Of a stretch of DNA of 64,000 bases, positions 1-9,826 are shown one piece after another (the first letter of the stretch is position 1; every line of letters starts with the position of its first letter). Position numbers and translations under genes: made by a program. The notes beneath the pieces were generated by a model. The model saw only the letters and a program-made list of their open reading frames with translations, was not told the origin of the DNA and did no database searches. The stretch is from DATKNA01 sp963786765 (GTDB taxonomy: Bacteria > Actinomycetota > Actinomycetes > Actinomycetales > Kineosporiaceae), in the NCBI GenBank assembly GCA_963786765.1, contig CAWBAJ010000028.1:159191-223190 (forward strand), written 5' to 3'.

Positions 1-461
1 CGTCGCCGGCATCCGGTCGGTGCCGGACGCGGTCACGTCGCGGGTCACGGCACTGCCGGAACCTGCCCTCCGCCGGCGTCCCGAGCCCGGGGTGTGGTCC
101 GTCCTGGAGTACGCCGCGCACGTGCGCGACGTCTACGCGACCTTCCTGATCCGGCTGCACCGTGCGAGGACCGAGGACCGCCCCACGCTCGACCCGATGT
201 TCGGCGACCTGCGCGCACAGCGCCTGCGGTACAACGACCTGCCCGTGGACGCCGTCCTGCAGGAGCTGGCCCTCGCCGCCGCGGGCTTCTGCGACGAGGT
301 CGCCGACACCGCGGACGACGAGTGGGGGCGCCGGGTGCGACGGCTCCCGGGCGAGGACCGGACCGCGCTGTGGCTGGTGCGGCACGCGATGCACGAGGGC
401 GTGCACCACGTCCGCGACATCGAGCGGGTGCGCGTCCTGGTGACTGACCGCCTGATCGCCG

Positions 462-1675
<1,214 letters not shown>

Positions 1676-1679
<4 letters not shown>

Positions 1680-2050
1680 ACGTCCCACGTGCTGGTGTCG
1701 AGCAGCGGACGCACCTCGGCGAGTCCCCAGACCGCGTCGGGCACCCGGGCCGCGATGTCGAGGGCACGCTCCTCGGTGTCGCAGTCGACCAGGTAGAACC
1801 CTGCGAGATGCTCCTTGGCCTCGGCGAACGGCCCGTCGGTGGTCATCGTCCGCCGCCCGTTCACGCTCGTGACCCGCTTGGCACGGGAGGGGTCGGCCAG
1901 CGCCTCCGAACCGATCAGCTCGCCCGACTCGGCCAGTTCGCGGTCCAGCGCCAGGTGCCGCCGTCCGAAGGATTCACGCTCGGCGTCCGGAAGGGCCTCC
2001 CACCGCTCCTGGAAGGACGGGTTGCTCTGGACGAGGATCATGTACTTCAC
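1676..2050 (-). CDS. YCII-related (DGPF-domain) protein
   Basis: A 124-residue protein starting MKYMILVQ with the signature TDGPFAEAKEHLAGFYLVD near residue 70. This defines the DGPF subgroup of the YCII fold, a small ferredoxin-like alpha/beta barrel. The family is nearly always encoded next to ECF42 sigma factors, as here. Its biochemical role is not established; it has been proposed as a partner or sensor for the sigma factor. It is the first gene of a two-gene unit and its stop overlaps the sigma-factor start. A divergent SnoaL-like gene begins about 115 bases away, so the space between them probably holds promoters in both directions. Confidence 0.88.
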
Positions 2051-2166
2051 CGTTGGCCTCCGGAGGACGCGACGAATCGTTGACGACCCTGTGTCGATTC
2101 ACGGGCGCCGGCTTCGACATCCCAATGCAAGCGCCCACCGGGGGCGCCGCGGAAGGGAATGCACCT

Positions 2167-2646
2167 ATGATCATCAGCATGCCCCCCGACGACACGTCCA
2201 CAGCCACCGGGACGGCTGAGGCAGAGGTCCGCGCCGTGCTCGCGGCGTACGTGGACGCCCACGCCCGGCGCGATGCCGAGAGCATCCTCGCGTTCTTCGC
2301 GGACGGCGCCGCCCGTTACAATCTCGCGCCGCCGCTGCAGCAGAGTGCGGGAACGATGGTCGGCGACGTCGAGGGCGTCCGGGCGTGGCTTGCCACGTTC
2401 GACGGCCCCGTCCTCCTCGAGCACCGGGACCTGGAGGTGGCGGCGGAAGGCGCCGTCGCTTTCGCGTACGCGCTCACCAAGATGACCGCGAAGCCGGTCG
2501 GAGCCCCGGAGCCGTTCTCGTTCTGGCTGCGCTCCACCTTCGGCCTGCGCCTGCTGGACAGCCGCTGGCGGATCGTGCACGAGCACGAGTCGACGCCCTT
2601 CTACATGGACGGGTCCTTCCGCGCCGCGACCGACCTCGAACCCTGA
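2167..2646 (+). CDS. SnoaL-like / nuclear-transport-factor-2 fold protein
   Basis: About 159 residues. EVRAVLAAYVDAHARRDAES opens a classic NTF2-like cone (helix, then FFADGAARYNLAPP), followed by a curved sheet including DSRWRIVHEHESTPF. The pattern matches SnoaL/ketosteroid-isomerase-like or DUF4440-type proteins, which can be enzymes or ligand binders; no substrate is evident. The frame opens at 2053, but ATG 2167 is the likely start because GGAAGGG at 2151-2157 sits nine bases upstream. ATG 2179 is an alternative. It is divergent from the ECF42/DGPF pair and could be under its control, which is inference only. Confidence 0.75.
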   Translation: MIISMPPDDTSTATGTAEAEVRAVLAAYVDAHARRDAESILAFFADGAARYNLAPPLQQSAGTMVGDVEGVRAWLATFDGPVLLEHRDLEVAAEGAVAFAYALTKMTAKPVGAPEPFSFWLRSTFGLRLLDSRWRIVHEHESTPFYMDGSFRAATDLEP

Positions 2647-2753
2647 CCCGTGGGTCGGCGGAGTGGCGCGATGCACCCGCTCCCAGACGTGGGGGCGGAC
2701 GGCTACGCGAACGACGTCGCCGTCAGGGCCCCGGCACGCCGCCAATGCCGGCG

Positions 2754-2799
2754 ATCGTTCGCGCAGGGGTCCGCCCAAGAAGACCGCTGCGCGAACGAT
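2754..2799. repeat. Perfect 13-bp inverted repeat in intergenic space
   Basis: Arms ATCGTTCGCGCAG (2754-2766) and CTGCGCGAACGAT (2787-2799) are exact inverse complements with a 20-base loop. A related partial copy, CGCGAACGACGTC, lies at 2706-2718. The repeat falls in the 287-base gap between the convergent SnoaL-like and GNAT genes, so it may act as a terminator for one or both, though no T-run follows either arm. No gene is visible in 2647-2933. Confidence 0.55.
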
Positions 2800-2933
2800 G
2801 TCTTGGGAAACGTTGCGACACGCCGCGGGTGCACCCGAACGTTGGCGCAGCGCGACGGGTGAGCCCGAGCACGCCCACGGTCGAGAAGGGAGCCACGTGC
2901 GAGATCGCGTCCGACCGGCCGCGCGAGGATGCC

Positions 2934-4211
2934 TCAGTAGGGCAGGTAATAGGTCAGCAGATCAGCGGTGACCGGCGGGAAGAGCACGCCGAACCGCTCG
3001 CGGTCCGGCCCCGGGTAGACGTCGGGCCGGACGCGGGACCGCTCGATCAGCCCGGCACCGAACACCACGGCGGCCAGCTGGTCGGGCGCCACGCCCGCTC
3101 CCCGCGCGGCACCGGGCGCCTGCATCACCCCGCCGGCCCCGACCGGGCCGAGGCCGTCGCCCTCCACGGGGATGCGGTAGTGGCGACGGAAGGTCGACAA
3201 GAGGATCTCCCCGTCCGCCCCTTCCAGGCCGGCCGCCACCAGTCGCTTCCACAGCACCGGCCGGATGCGGTCCAGAAGGGCGGCAGCGTCGGGGACACGG
3301 ACGTAGTACTGCTCGGCGAGCCGCTCCGGGTCGGCGGCCGACGCCCAGGCATCCCCGGTCACCGTCCCGGTGCGCTGCACGACCCGCAGGCGGGCCTCCG
3401 GCGAGAGGACGGCGAGCCGGCGCAGCAGTTCCTCGGCGGCGGGCGCGTCGACGGCGGCGGCCTCGGCGACGAGCAGCTCGTCCTCGCCGGCGTGGGTGCG
3501 GGCCGTGGCGACCGGCGTACCCGCGCGCTCCAGCATCCACGTCGTGGTCCCGCTTCGGTCGAGCAACCATCGCCGCCGCGGGGGCGAGTGCGGCATCCTC
3601 ACGTCGAACCCGGCCTGGGCGGAGTCCTGCAGTGCCGTCAGCGCGGGCAGGTCGCCCCGCCCGGCGACGCGCAACCCTCCCTCCTCGGGGCCGGCAGCCC
3701 CCTCCCCCGTGCTGCGGGACGCGTCGGGCCCGGCGAGGGCCGGCGGGATGTCGATCGCGTACTCGTAGCCGAAGAGCCGGTAGAAGTACGGTATCCCGAT
3801 CATGACTTGCACGACGTGCCCGCGGTCGGCGGAACGGGCGTGCGCCCAGGCCATCAAGGCGCGGACGAGGCCACGACCCTCGTAGTCACGCGCCGTGGCG
3901 ACGAGCTCGACCTGGCCGGCCGGCAGTTCCACGTCCCCCAGGTAAAGGCGCTCGTCGAGCAGGGTCGCCGTCGACACCACGCGGTCGCCGTCCACGACGA
4001 CGGCGCAGGACTCCCAGCCCGCGGCGGGGTCCTCCACGACGAGCCGGTGGTCGACGGCGTCGTCCGGTTCGCCGCGCTCGGCGAGCAACTCCCCGATCTG
4101 CCCCAGGTCCGACGGGATGGCCTGCCGCAGGAGCAAGCCGTCGCGAAGCTGAACGGCGCCGGTGGTCGCAGGCACGGTGGCAGTCTGCTGTGTCCCCCTG
4201 GCCGCGTCCAT
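2934..4211 (-). CDS. GNAT-family N-acetyltransferase, two-domain (about 425 aa)
   Basis: The N-terminal GNAT core carries the acetyl-CoA loop ARDYEGRGLVRALMAWA (about residues 107-123), followed by VVQVMIGIPYFYRLFGYEYA, in which the GIPYFYRLFGYE segment matches GNAT motif B. A C-terminal region of about 230 residues with DLPALTALQD and a second GNAT-like half (VATARTHAGEDELLVAEAAA) gives the overall size of Eis-like, multi-GNAT enzymes. The acceptor amine is unknown. It is divergent from the FMO gene 95 bases away. The start at 4211 is the longest open choice; a start closer to the LRDGLLLRQAIPSD strand is possible. Confidence 0.8.
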   Translation of the reverse strand: MDAARGTQQTATVPATTGAVQLRDGLLLRQAIPSDLGQIGELLAERGEPDDAVDHRLVVEDPAAGWESCAVVVDGDRVVSTATLLDERLYLGDVELPAGQVELVATARDYEGRGLVRALMAWAHARSADRGHVVQVMIGIPYFYRLFGYEYAIDIPPALAGPDASRSTGEGAAGPEEGGLRVAGRGDLPALTALQDSAQAGFDVRMPHSPPRRRWLLDRSGTTTWMLERAGTPVATARTHAGEDELLVAEAAAVDAPAAEELLRRLAVLSPEARLRVVQRTGTVTGDAWASAADPERLAEQYYVRVPDAAALLDRIRPVLWKRLVAAGLEGADGEILLSTFRRHYRIPVEGDGLGPVGAGGVMQAPGAARGAGVAPDQLAAVVFGAGLIERSRVRPDVYPGPDRERFGVLFPPVTADLLTYYLPY

Positions 4212-4306
4212 GGTTTCCGGCTGGGCCGGCCGCCGAAGGCGTTACCTATGGTTGACGCCCTCAACTGCTGCTGGACGTCGGCCTCCTCCGACCGGACCGT
4301 GGAGTC

Positions 4307-5572
4307 ATGACGACATCGCGGTACTGCGTGGTGGGAGCCGGCGCCGCCGGGCTGGCCGCCGTCCAGGTGCTCACCCGGCAGGGCTTCGCCGTCGACTGCT
4401 TCGAGCGAAGGGATCGCGTCGGCGGTCACTGGCACACCGACTACGAGTCGCTGCACCTGATCACCTCACGGGACGTGTCCGGCTTCGAGGGCCACCCGAT
4501 GCCGCCGGAGTTCCCGGTCTACCCGAGCCGGGACCAGATGCGGGCGTACATCGAGTCGTTCGCCGACCGCTTCGACCTGCGGCGGCACGTCACGTTCGGG
4601 ACCGAGGTGACCGGAATGGAACCCGAGGGCCCGGCCGGCGAGCAGGGCTGGTGGGTGACGACGTCGGACGGGCGGCGCACCCGGTACGACGGGGTGCTGG
4701 TCGCGAACGGGCACCTGTGGGACCCGAACCTGCCGGAGATCGCCACCGACTTCACCGGGCTGTCCCTGCACTCCTCGCAGTACCGGGACGTGGACGACGT
4801 CAAAGGCGACCGGGTGCTCGTCGTCGGCGCCGGCAACTCGGGATGCGACCTGGCCGTCGACGCGGCCAACGCCCGCCTGACGACGGCGGTCTCGGTGCGG
4901 CGCGGGCAGGTGTTCCAGCCGAAGGCCATCTTCGGCCGGCCTCGCGCCGAGCTGAGGTGGCTGAGCAAGCTGCCGCCGGTGCTGCAGGAGCGCGTGACGC
5001 GGGCCCTGGTCCGCGTCGTGGTCGGTCCGCCCGAGGTCTACCGCGGCCTGCCCGTGCCCGAGACCCGCAACCTCAACGACCAGCCCCCGGTCGTCAACAA
5101 CCTGCTCCTGTACTGGATCCAGCACGGCCGCATCGACGTGGTTCCCGCCCTGGAGCGGATCGACGGGCAGGTCGTGCACTTCAGCGACGGCAGCGCGCGG
5201 GAGTTCGACACGATCCTCTGGGCCACAGGCTTCCGGGTAGCGCTGCCGTTCCTCAACCCGGCGCTGCTGCGCTGGCAGGACGGGGTCCCGCTGCGCGTGG
5301 CGGGCCTGACGGTCCCCGTCGGGCTGCAGCGTCTCTTCTTCATCGGGCTGGCCGCCCCGCGCGGCCCGCAGCTGCCCGTCTACTCCCGGCAGGCCCGCCT
5401 CGTAGCGCGGTTGCTTCGACTCACCGAAGCCCGCGGGTCGCTCGCCGGCGCCTTCGACCGGCAGGTCCCCGACCGGCGCATCGACATCGTCCGGCCGGTG
5501 TGGAACGACCAGATGAGCGCGACCGAACGGCTGGTCGGCACCCTCGAGAAGAGCTTCGGGAAGGCGAGCTGA
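4307..5572 (+). CDS. Flavin-containing monooxygenase
   Basis: About 421 residues. The FAD-binding GAGAAG lies at residues 10-15, the second Rossmann motif for NADPH reads VVGAGNSG near residue 172, and between them FTGLSLHSSQYRD matches the FMO fingerprint FxGxxxHxxxY. A late ATGFR-type motif (ILWATGFR) is also present. FMOs hydroxylate nucleophilic N or S atoms or carry out Baeyer-Villiger oxidation; the substrate is unknown. The stop is one base from the ATG of the SDR gene, so the two are almost certainly co-transcribed and may act in sequence on one substrate (alcohol or ketone chemistry followed by oxygen insertion). Confidence 0.9.
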   Translation: MTTSRYCVVGAGAAGLAAVQVLTRQGFAVDCFERRDRVGGHWHTDYESLHLITSRDVSGFEGHPMPPEFPVYPSRDQMRAYIESFADRFDLRRHVTFGTEVTGMEPEGPAGEQGWWVTTSDGRRTRYDGVLVANGHLWDPNLPEIATDFTGLSLHSSQYRDVDDVKGDRVLVVGAGNSGCDLAVDAANARLTTAVSVRRGQVFQPKAIFGRPRAELRWLSKLPPVLQERVTRALVRVVVGPPEVYRGLPVPETRNLNDQPPVVNNLLLYWIQHGRIDVVPALERIDGQVVHFSDGSAREFDTILWATGFRVALPFLNPALLRWQDGVPLRVAGLTVPVGLQRLFFIGLAAPRGPQLPVYSRQARLVARLLRLTEARGSLAGAFDRQVPDRRIDIVRPVWNDQMSATERLVGTLEKSFGKAS

Positions 5573-5573
5573 C

Positions 5574-6311
5574 ATGAGCGGACGGCTGGACGGCAAGGTT
5601 GCACTGATCACGGGCGGCGCACGCGGGCAGGGGGCGGCGCACGCCCGGCGGCTGGCCGAGGAGGGCGCCCGGGTCATCGCAGGCGACGTCCTGGACGCCG
5701 ACGGCGAGGCGACCGTCGCCAAGCTGCGGGCCGACGGCCTCGCGGTCGACTACCTGCACCTGGACGTCACCTCCCCCACCGAGTGGGCACGCGCCGTCGA
5801 CAGCGCGACCGAGCGCCACGGCGGCCTCGACGTCCTGGTCAACAACGCCGGGATCATCCACGTCAACCCGCTCCTGGAGGAGACGCTCGAGGACTGGAAT
5901 CAGCTCCTCGCGGTGAACGTCACCGGGGTACTGCTCGGCATGCAGGCGGCGATCCCCGCCCTGCGGGCACGTGGCGGCGGGTCGATCGTCAACATCTCCT
6001 CGATCTTCGGCCTTGCCGGCGCCGAGGGGTACGTCGCCTACTGCGCGAGCAAGGCCGCGGTCGTGGGGATGACCAGGACGGCCGCCCTGGAGCACGCCGT
6101 CGACCGGATCCGGGTCAACGCCGTCTGCCCCGGCGGGGTTCGGACGGCGATGAACGAGAACGAGGGCAGCGGCGTCGTCCCGCTGACGCCGATGGGGCGC
6201 AGGGCCGACGTCCGCGAGATCAGCGGGACCGTGCTCTACCTCGCGAGCGACGACTCGACCTTCGTCACCGGCACGGAGATCGTCGTCGACGGCGGCTACC
6301 TCGCGCGCTAG
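5574..6311 (+). CDS. Short-chain dehydrogenase/reductase
   Basis: 245 residues of the classical SDR type. TGGARGQG (13-20) is the dinucleotide motif, NNAG (90-93) follows, and the catalytic Ser (142 or 143 in NISSIF), Tyr156 and Lys160 (YCASK) are all present. An Asp after the second strand (GDVL, Asp38) favours NAD(H) over NADP(H). The DGG near the C-terminus is the usual SDR tail. It resembles 3-alpha/20-beta-hydroxysteroid or glucose-1-dehydrogenase-like enzymes, but the substrate is not identifiable. It is the second gene of the FMO-SDR unit. Confidence 0.92.
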   Translation: MSGRLDGKVALITGGARGQGAAHARRLAEEGARVIAGDVLDADGEATVAKLRADGLAVDYLHLDVTSPTEWARAVDSATERHGGLDVLVNNAGIIHVNPLLEETLEDWNQLLAVNVTGVLLGMQAAIPALRARGGGSIVNISSIFGLAGAEGYVAYCASKAAVVGMTRTAALEHAVDRIRVNAVCPGGVRTAMNENEGSGVVPLTPMGRRADVREISGTVLYLASDDSTFVTGTEIVVDGGYLAR

Positions 6312-6348
6312 CGCTATGTACCCCATCTGGGGATCCGCTTTCCAGGAC

Positions 6349-6446
6349 GTTGCTCGCGTTCCGGCCGCTTTCTCCCCAGGGAGTCCCTCAGAATCGGCCG
6401 GAACGCGAGCAACGCCGTCGGAAGCGGCCGGAACGCGAGTGACGTG
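6349..6446. repeat. Dispersed repeat family A, locus 1 (23-bp units)
   Basis: Three copies of a unit with consensus CGGCCGGAACGCGAGTGACG: one inverted (6349-6367, GTTGCTCGCGTTCCGGCCG), one direct perfect partner (6395-6413) making a 19-bp inverted repeat, and a third direct copy at 6424-6446. The same unit recurs five times at 44184-44340. It lies in the 479-base gene-free gap downstream of the SDR gene, where no coding signal is visible. Confidence 0.8.
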
Positions 6447-6468
6447 ATCGCCCGACCCGGAACCCACC

Positions 6469-6516
6469 GATCAAGGAAAAGTTGGGGATCAAGGAAAAGT
6501 TGCGGATCAAGAGCGG
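6469..6516. repeat. Dispersed repeat family B, locus 1 (18-bp tandem units)
   Basis: Two full units, GATCAAGGAAAAGTTGGG (6469-6486) and GATCAAGGAAAAGTTGCG (6487-6504), and a partial third unit. The same 18-bp period and sequence occur in inverse orientation at 24060-24110 beside tyrA. The rest of the gap to 6790 shows no gene. Confidence 0.8.
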
Positions 6517-6790
6517 CGCGGCAGCTCCGCCGTCATCCTGATCATGCCCTGGGTGGCCGGTGAGAGCCAGGCCGGTGGCCCCGCATGTCGGGTACACATC
6601 CGTGCGCGCGCCGGAGTCGAGAGCATCCGGCTATGTACCTTCGGACCTGATTTCTGGCGGTTGGTCATGGTCCATTCGCGTCGAGCGGATCAACGGATCA
6701 GTCTTCGACATCGGCTCGGAGTTGCCGGCAGGACGCCCTCCGGCCGTCGCCAGTGGCCGGCCCTAGCCCAGAGATGCCAGAGGAGGACCG

Positions 6791-7966
6791 ATGACGAAGG
6801 TCGAGAAGTCCATCGAGGTCGCCGTTCCGGTGAGCACGGCGTACAACCAGTGGACGCAGTTCGAGGAGTTCCCGCAGTTCATGAGCGGGGTGAAGCAGGT
6901 CGAGCAGCTGGACGACCGGACACTGCGCTGGGTCGCCGAGATCGCCGGCGTCCGGCGGCAGTGGGTGGCCACGGTGCTCGAGCAGGTCCCGGATCAGAAG
7001 GTGGCCTGGGCAGCGACGGAGGGCGCGACGAACGCGGGCGCTGTGACCTTCGTAGCGGTGCCTGCCGGCGGCACCCGCGTGACTCTCACCTTGGACTACG
7101 AGCCGGAAGGGCTCGTCGAGAAGGCGGGGGACGCTCTCAACGTGGTGGAGCGGCAGGCGACCGGCGACCTGGAGCGGTTCAAGTCCTTCATCGAGTCGCG
7201 GGGCGGGGAGACCGGCGGGTGGCGGGGCGAGGTGACGGACGAGCCGGACGTGGGCACCCCGGACGTCGAGGACGCGGCGGCCTCGCGCGGTGACAGCGGC
7301 AAGGCCGGGGTCAGCAAGACGGCGGTCGCTGCCGGTGCGGCAGTGGCTGCGGCGGGTGCCGCCGCAGTCGTCGCAGCGACGAAGTCCTCGTCGTCTTCTC
7401 AGCCCACTGACGTCGGCGGGGAGGACGTGGTGGACATCCTCACCACTGACCACCGCGAGGTCACCGACCTGCTCCTGCAGATCCGGACCGCCACCGACGC
7501 CGTGACCCGTCGCGACCTCGCCGACACGATGATCAGTGAACTCGTGCGGCACGCCGTCGCCGAGGAGATGTACGTGTACCCGGCCATGAAGCAGCACCTG
7601 CCGGACGGCGAGGCGTCCGTCGAGCACGACATCGCCGAGCACAAGGAACTCGAGCAGACGATGAAGGAACTGGAGGCGGTCGAGCCCTCGGATCCGCGCT
7701 TCGACTCCCTCCTCGCCGAGCTCGAGACCACGCTGGCCGACCACGTCGCCGACGAGGAGTCCGACCAGTTCCCGAAGCTGCGGGCGAGCATCCCGCAGGA
7801 GGAGCTCGTCCAGCTCGGGGAGAAGGTGCAGACGGCCAAGAAGCTGGCCCCGACCCGGCCGCATCCCGCCGCGCCCAACGCCGAGCTGTTCCACAAGGTC
7901 GTCGGCCCGGGCGTCGGCCTGGTCGACCGGCTGCGCGACCGCCTGACGGGGCGTTCGACCTCGTAG
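6791..7966 (+). CDS. SRPBCC (polyketide cyclase-like) domain fused to a hemerythrin domain
   Basis: About 391 residues. Residues 1-140 form an SRPBCC ligand-binding domain (KSIEVAVPVSTAYNQWTQFE, then the FEEFPQFMSGVK loop typical of cyclase/dehydrase-like proteins). A charged linker and an Ala-rich stretch (about 170-195), which could be a weak membrane segment or spacer, are followed by a hemerythrin HHE domain with the spaced ligands TTDHREV, RHAVAEEMYVYP, EHDIAEHKELE and DHVADEESDQFP. Such a di-iron site would bind O2 or react with NO or peroxide. The Shine-Dalgarno GAGGAGG just upstream is strong. It converges on a second hemerythrin gene, suggesting a shared redox-stress role; the ligand of the SRPBCC domain is unknown. 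Confidence 0.88.
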   Translation: MTKVEKSIEVAVPVSTAYNQWTQFEEFPQFMSGVKQVEQLDDRTLRWVAEIAGVRRQWVATVLEQVPDQKVAWAATEGATNAGAVTFVAVPAGGTRVTLTLDYEPEGLVEKAGDALNVVERQATGDLERFKSFIESRGGETGGWRGEVTDEPDVGTPDVEDAAASRGDSGKAGVSKTAVAAGAAVAAAGAAAVVAATKSSSSSQPTDVGGEDVVDILTTDHREVTDLLLQIRTATDAVTRRDLADTMISELVRHAVAEEMYVYPAMKQHLPDGEASVEHDIAEHKELEQTMKELEAVEPSDPRFDSLLAELETTLADHVADEESDQFPKLRASIPQEELVQLGEKVQTAKKLAPTRPHPAAPNAELFHKVVGPGVGLVDRLRDRLTGRSTS

Positions 7967-7983
7967 CACCGTCCTCGTCCTGA

Positions 7984-8027
7984 AAGCGGCCCTCGATCGG
8001 CGGAACTCCGCTGGTCGAGGGCCGCTT
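7984..8027. terminator. Bidirectional hairpin terminator (repeat family C, copy 1)
   Basis: A 44-bp near-palindrome opens AAGCGGCCCT and closes AGGGCCGCTT, with a nested GCGG...CCGC stem. It sits exactly between the convergent SRPBCC-hemerythrin and hemerythrin genes. A close relative lies at 21180-21224 beside tRNA-Pro. Confidence 0.8.
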
Positions 8028-8046
8028 CGCAGCGGGTGCCCGAGGG

Positions 8047-8682
8047 TCAGGTCCGCCAGACCGGCGCGATCTCGCGGTGGTACGCGCGGCCCGCGACCCG
8101 GCCGAACACGGCCGTGACCGGCCGGGGGATGGTGGCGCGCAGGTACGCGTGGCCTTCGTTCGTCATGCCGTCCTGGATCCAGGCGAAGAACTTGCCGATG
8201 ACAACCGGGGATGCGCGCCGCAGCTGCTTCTCCGCGGCCTTCCACTCGGCCGTCTCCAGGTGCGGCGCCATCAGCGGCTCGAGGTCCCGCTCCTCGTGGT
8301 CGAGGTGGCGATCGACGACGGCCCGGGTACGGGCGACGGCCGCGCGGGCGCTCTCCGCGTCGTCCGCGGAGCCGCTCGAGCCGTACGCGGCCATCGCCGC
8401 GCGGGTCTGGCCGAGGGCGTCGGCCATCGCGTGATGCTCGTCGTCCATCGCCGTGAGCAGGTCGGACGGGAGGCCGAGCTTGGCGAGAGCGGGGAAGACG
8501 TACTCGTCCTCGCCCTCGTGGTGACGCGTCAGCTCGCGGTGCAGGTTGGCGTACGCCTTCTCCAGCTGCTGTGCCCGCGCGATGTCGCCGTCCGAAGCCG
8601 CAGCCAGGGCGGACTCGAGCCGGGCGAGGTCGCGCCGCACCGCCTGATGGATGACCTGGTTCATCGTGATCGTTCTGGTCAT
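8047..8682 (-). CDS. Hemerythrin HHE-domain protein
   Basis: 211 residues starting MTRTITMNQVIHQAVRRDL. The HHE ligand set is visible as QVIHQAV, RHHEGEDEYVFPAL, DDEHHAMADAL and RHLDHEERDLEPLM, which would hold a di-iron centre. The C-terminal 60 residues (PVVIGKFFAWIQDG...) are a conserved tail in actinobacterial members of this family. ATG 8682 was chosen because it starts the domain directly; the frame runs further upstream without domain content. Likely role: O2/NO/ROS sensing or iron-oxygen chemistry in the cytoplasm. Confidence 0.85.
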   Translation of the reverse strand: MTRTITMNQVIHQAVRRDLARLESALAAASDGDIARAQQLEKAYANLHRELTRHHEGEDEYVFPALAKLGLPSDLLTAMDDEHHAMADALGQTRAAMAAYGSSGSADDAESARAAVARTRAVVDRHLDHEERDLEPLMAPHLETAEWKAAEKQLRRASPVVIGKFFAWIQDGMTNEGHAYLRATIPRPVTAVFGRVAGRAYHREIAPVWRT

Positions 8683-8740
8683 GTCGCGACCGTAGCCCAC
8701 TGCTGTCCGGAGTTGGAGAACCGATCGGACGACGTTCAGC

Positions 8741-9118
8741 TCAGGTGGGGGGATCCCGTCGAGGTTGCGATGCTTCCGACTCCTCGTACTCGCGGGCCAC
8801 GCGCTTGGGCACCACCATCCGCCATGCGTCGACGAGCAGCTCCCGCAGCTCCGGCTCGTCGATCGCGCCCAGCCGGACCCGCAGCCACTGATACCGCTCG
8901 TCGCTCGGCAGCGGCGGCAGGTACTTCTGCGGCTCCGCAGCGAGCAGCTCCGCACGCTCCTCCCGCGGGTACCCGAATCCCATGATCTCCTCGTCGGGGG
9001 ACACGGAGGCGTAGACGATGCTCCCGATCCGGAACTTCACGTACCGCCGGATGAGGTGCTCCTCCGTGCGCGGCAACGACAGGGCGATGCCCCGTACGTC
9101 CTCGAGGTCGACGGCCAT
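8741..9118 (-). CDS. MmcQ/YjbR family protein
   Basis: 125 residues with DVRGIALSLPRTEEHL at the start, the central YVKFRIGSIVYASVSPDEE and a late YQWLRVRLGAIDEPELRELL. This is the small alpha/beta fold related to the double-wing DNA-binding CyaY-like/YjbR family. DNA binding is predicted for the family but no function is established for this member. The stop of the adjacent methyltransferase does not overlap, so they are neighbours on one strand 14 bases apart and probably co-transcribed. Confidence 0.8.
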   Translation of the reverse strand: MAVDLEDVRGIALSLPRTEEHLIRRYVKFRIGSIVYASVSPDEEIMGFGYPREERAELLAAEPQKYLPPLPSDERYQWLRVRLGAIDEPELRELLVDAWRMVVPKRVAREYEESEASQPRRDPPT

Positions 9119-9132
9119 GGCAACAGCAGAAC

Positions 9133-9744
9133 TCACCGGCCGTCGTCCGGGCAAGATCGACGGAACCGGTACCACTGCGGAGAGGTCCTGTTCATTGGCC
9201 ACCGCAGCCCGTCCGTCTGGGCCGGATCGACGGACACCAGCGTCCACTCGCGAAAGGCGGCCTCCACCTCTTCCTGCGAAACGCCGCCGACCAAGGAGCG
9301 CAACCGGCTCGGCCCGAAGGCCAGCACCAGCAACGTCGCGCCCCGGTTCGCGAGAGCTGAGACCCCTCGTCCGACCGCCCGGCGCGCTCGAGCCTCGAAG
9401 CCCTGGAAACAGCCGACGTCGAGAAAGAAGTCGAACGCTCCGAGACCGGCCGACACAAGGTCGGTCACATCCCCCACGACGTACGCGACGTCGGACCCAC
9501 CCCGGCTCTTCGCCGCCTCGATGGCTGCCGGCACGTTGTCGATCCCCGTGGCCTGCCAACCCCTGCGGGCAAGCTCCGGCGTGTACTGGCCACGCCCGCA
9601 CCCGAGGTCGAGCGCCCGCCCCAGCGGCCGGGGTCGCTCAGACTCCTCCCGCTCCAGAAGGGCGGCGATGCTGGTGGCAGCCACCTTCGCGTAGCGCTCC
9701 CAGGGAGTGATTCCCAACCGGTACATGAGGGCGTAGTTCTGCAT
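9133..9744 (-). CDS. Class I SAM-dependent methyltransferase
   Basis: About 203 residues from ATG 9744 (MQNYALMYRLGITPWERY). Motif I is LDLGCGRGQYTPELA, an acidic end of strand 2 follows in TGIDNVP, and motif II/IV regions are VVGDVTDL and FDFFLDVGCFQGF. The substrate is unknown. Its start lies 82 bases from the divergent methyltransferase start proposed at 9827, so the short spacer must carry both promoters. Confidence 0.85.
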   Translation of the reverse strand: MQNYALMYRLGITPWERYAKVAATSIAALLEREESERPRPLGRALDLGCGRGQYTPELARRGWQATGIDNVPAAIEAAKSRGGSDVAYVVGDVTDLVSAGLGAFDFFLDVGCFQGFEARARRAVGRGVSALANRGATLLVLAFGPSRLRSLVGGVSQEEVEAAFREWTLVSVDPAQTDGLRWPMNRTSPQWYRFRRSCPDDGR

Positions 9745-9826
9745 GTCACCAGCAGAGCCGGAGGGTCCTCGCCGTGGCAACGGGAATGCGGACGATCTGC
9801 AGCTCTATGTGGAGAGCTTCGCTGGA

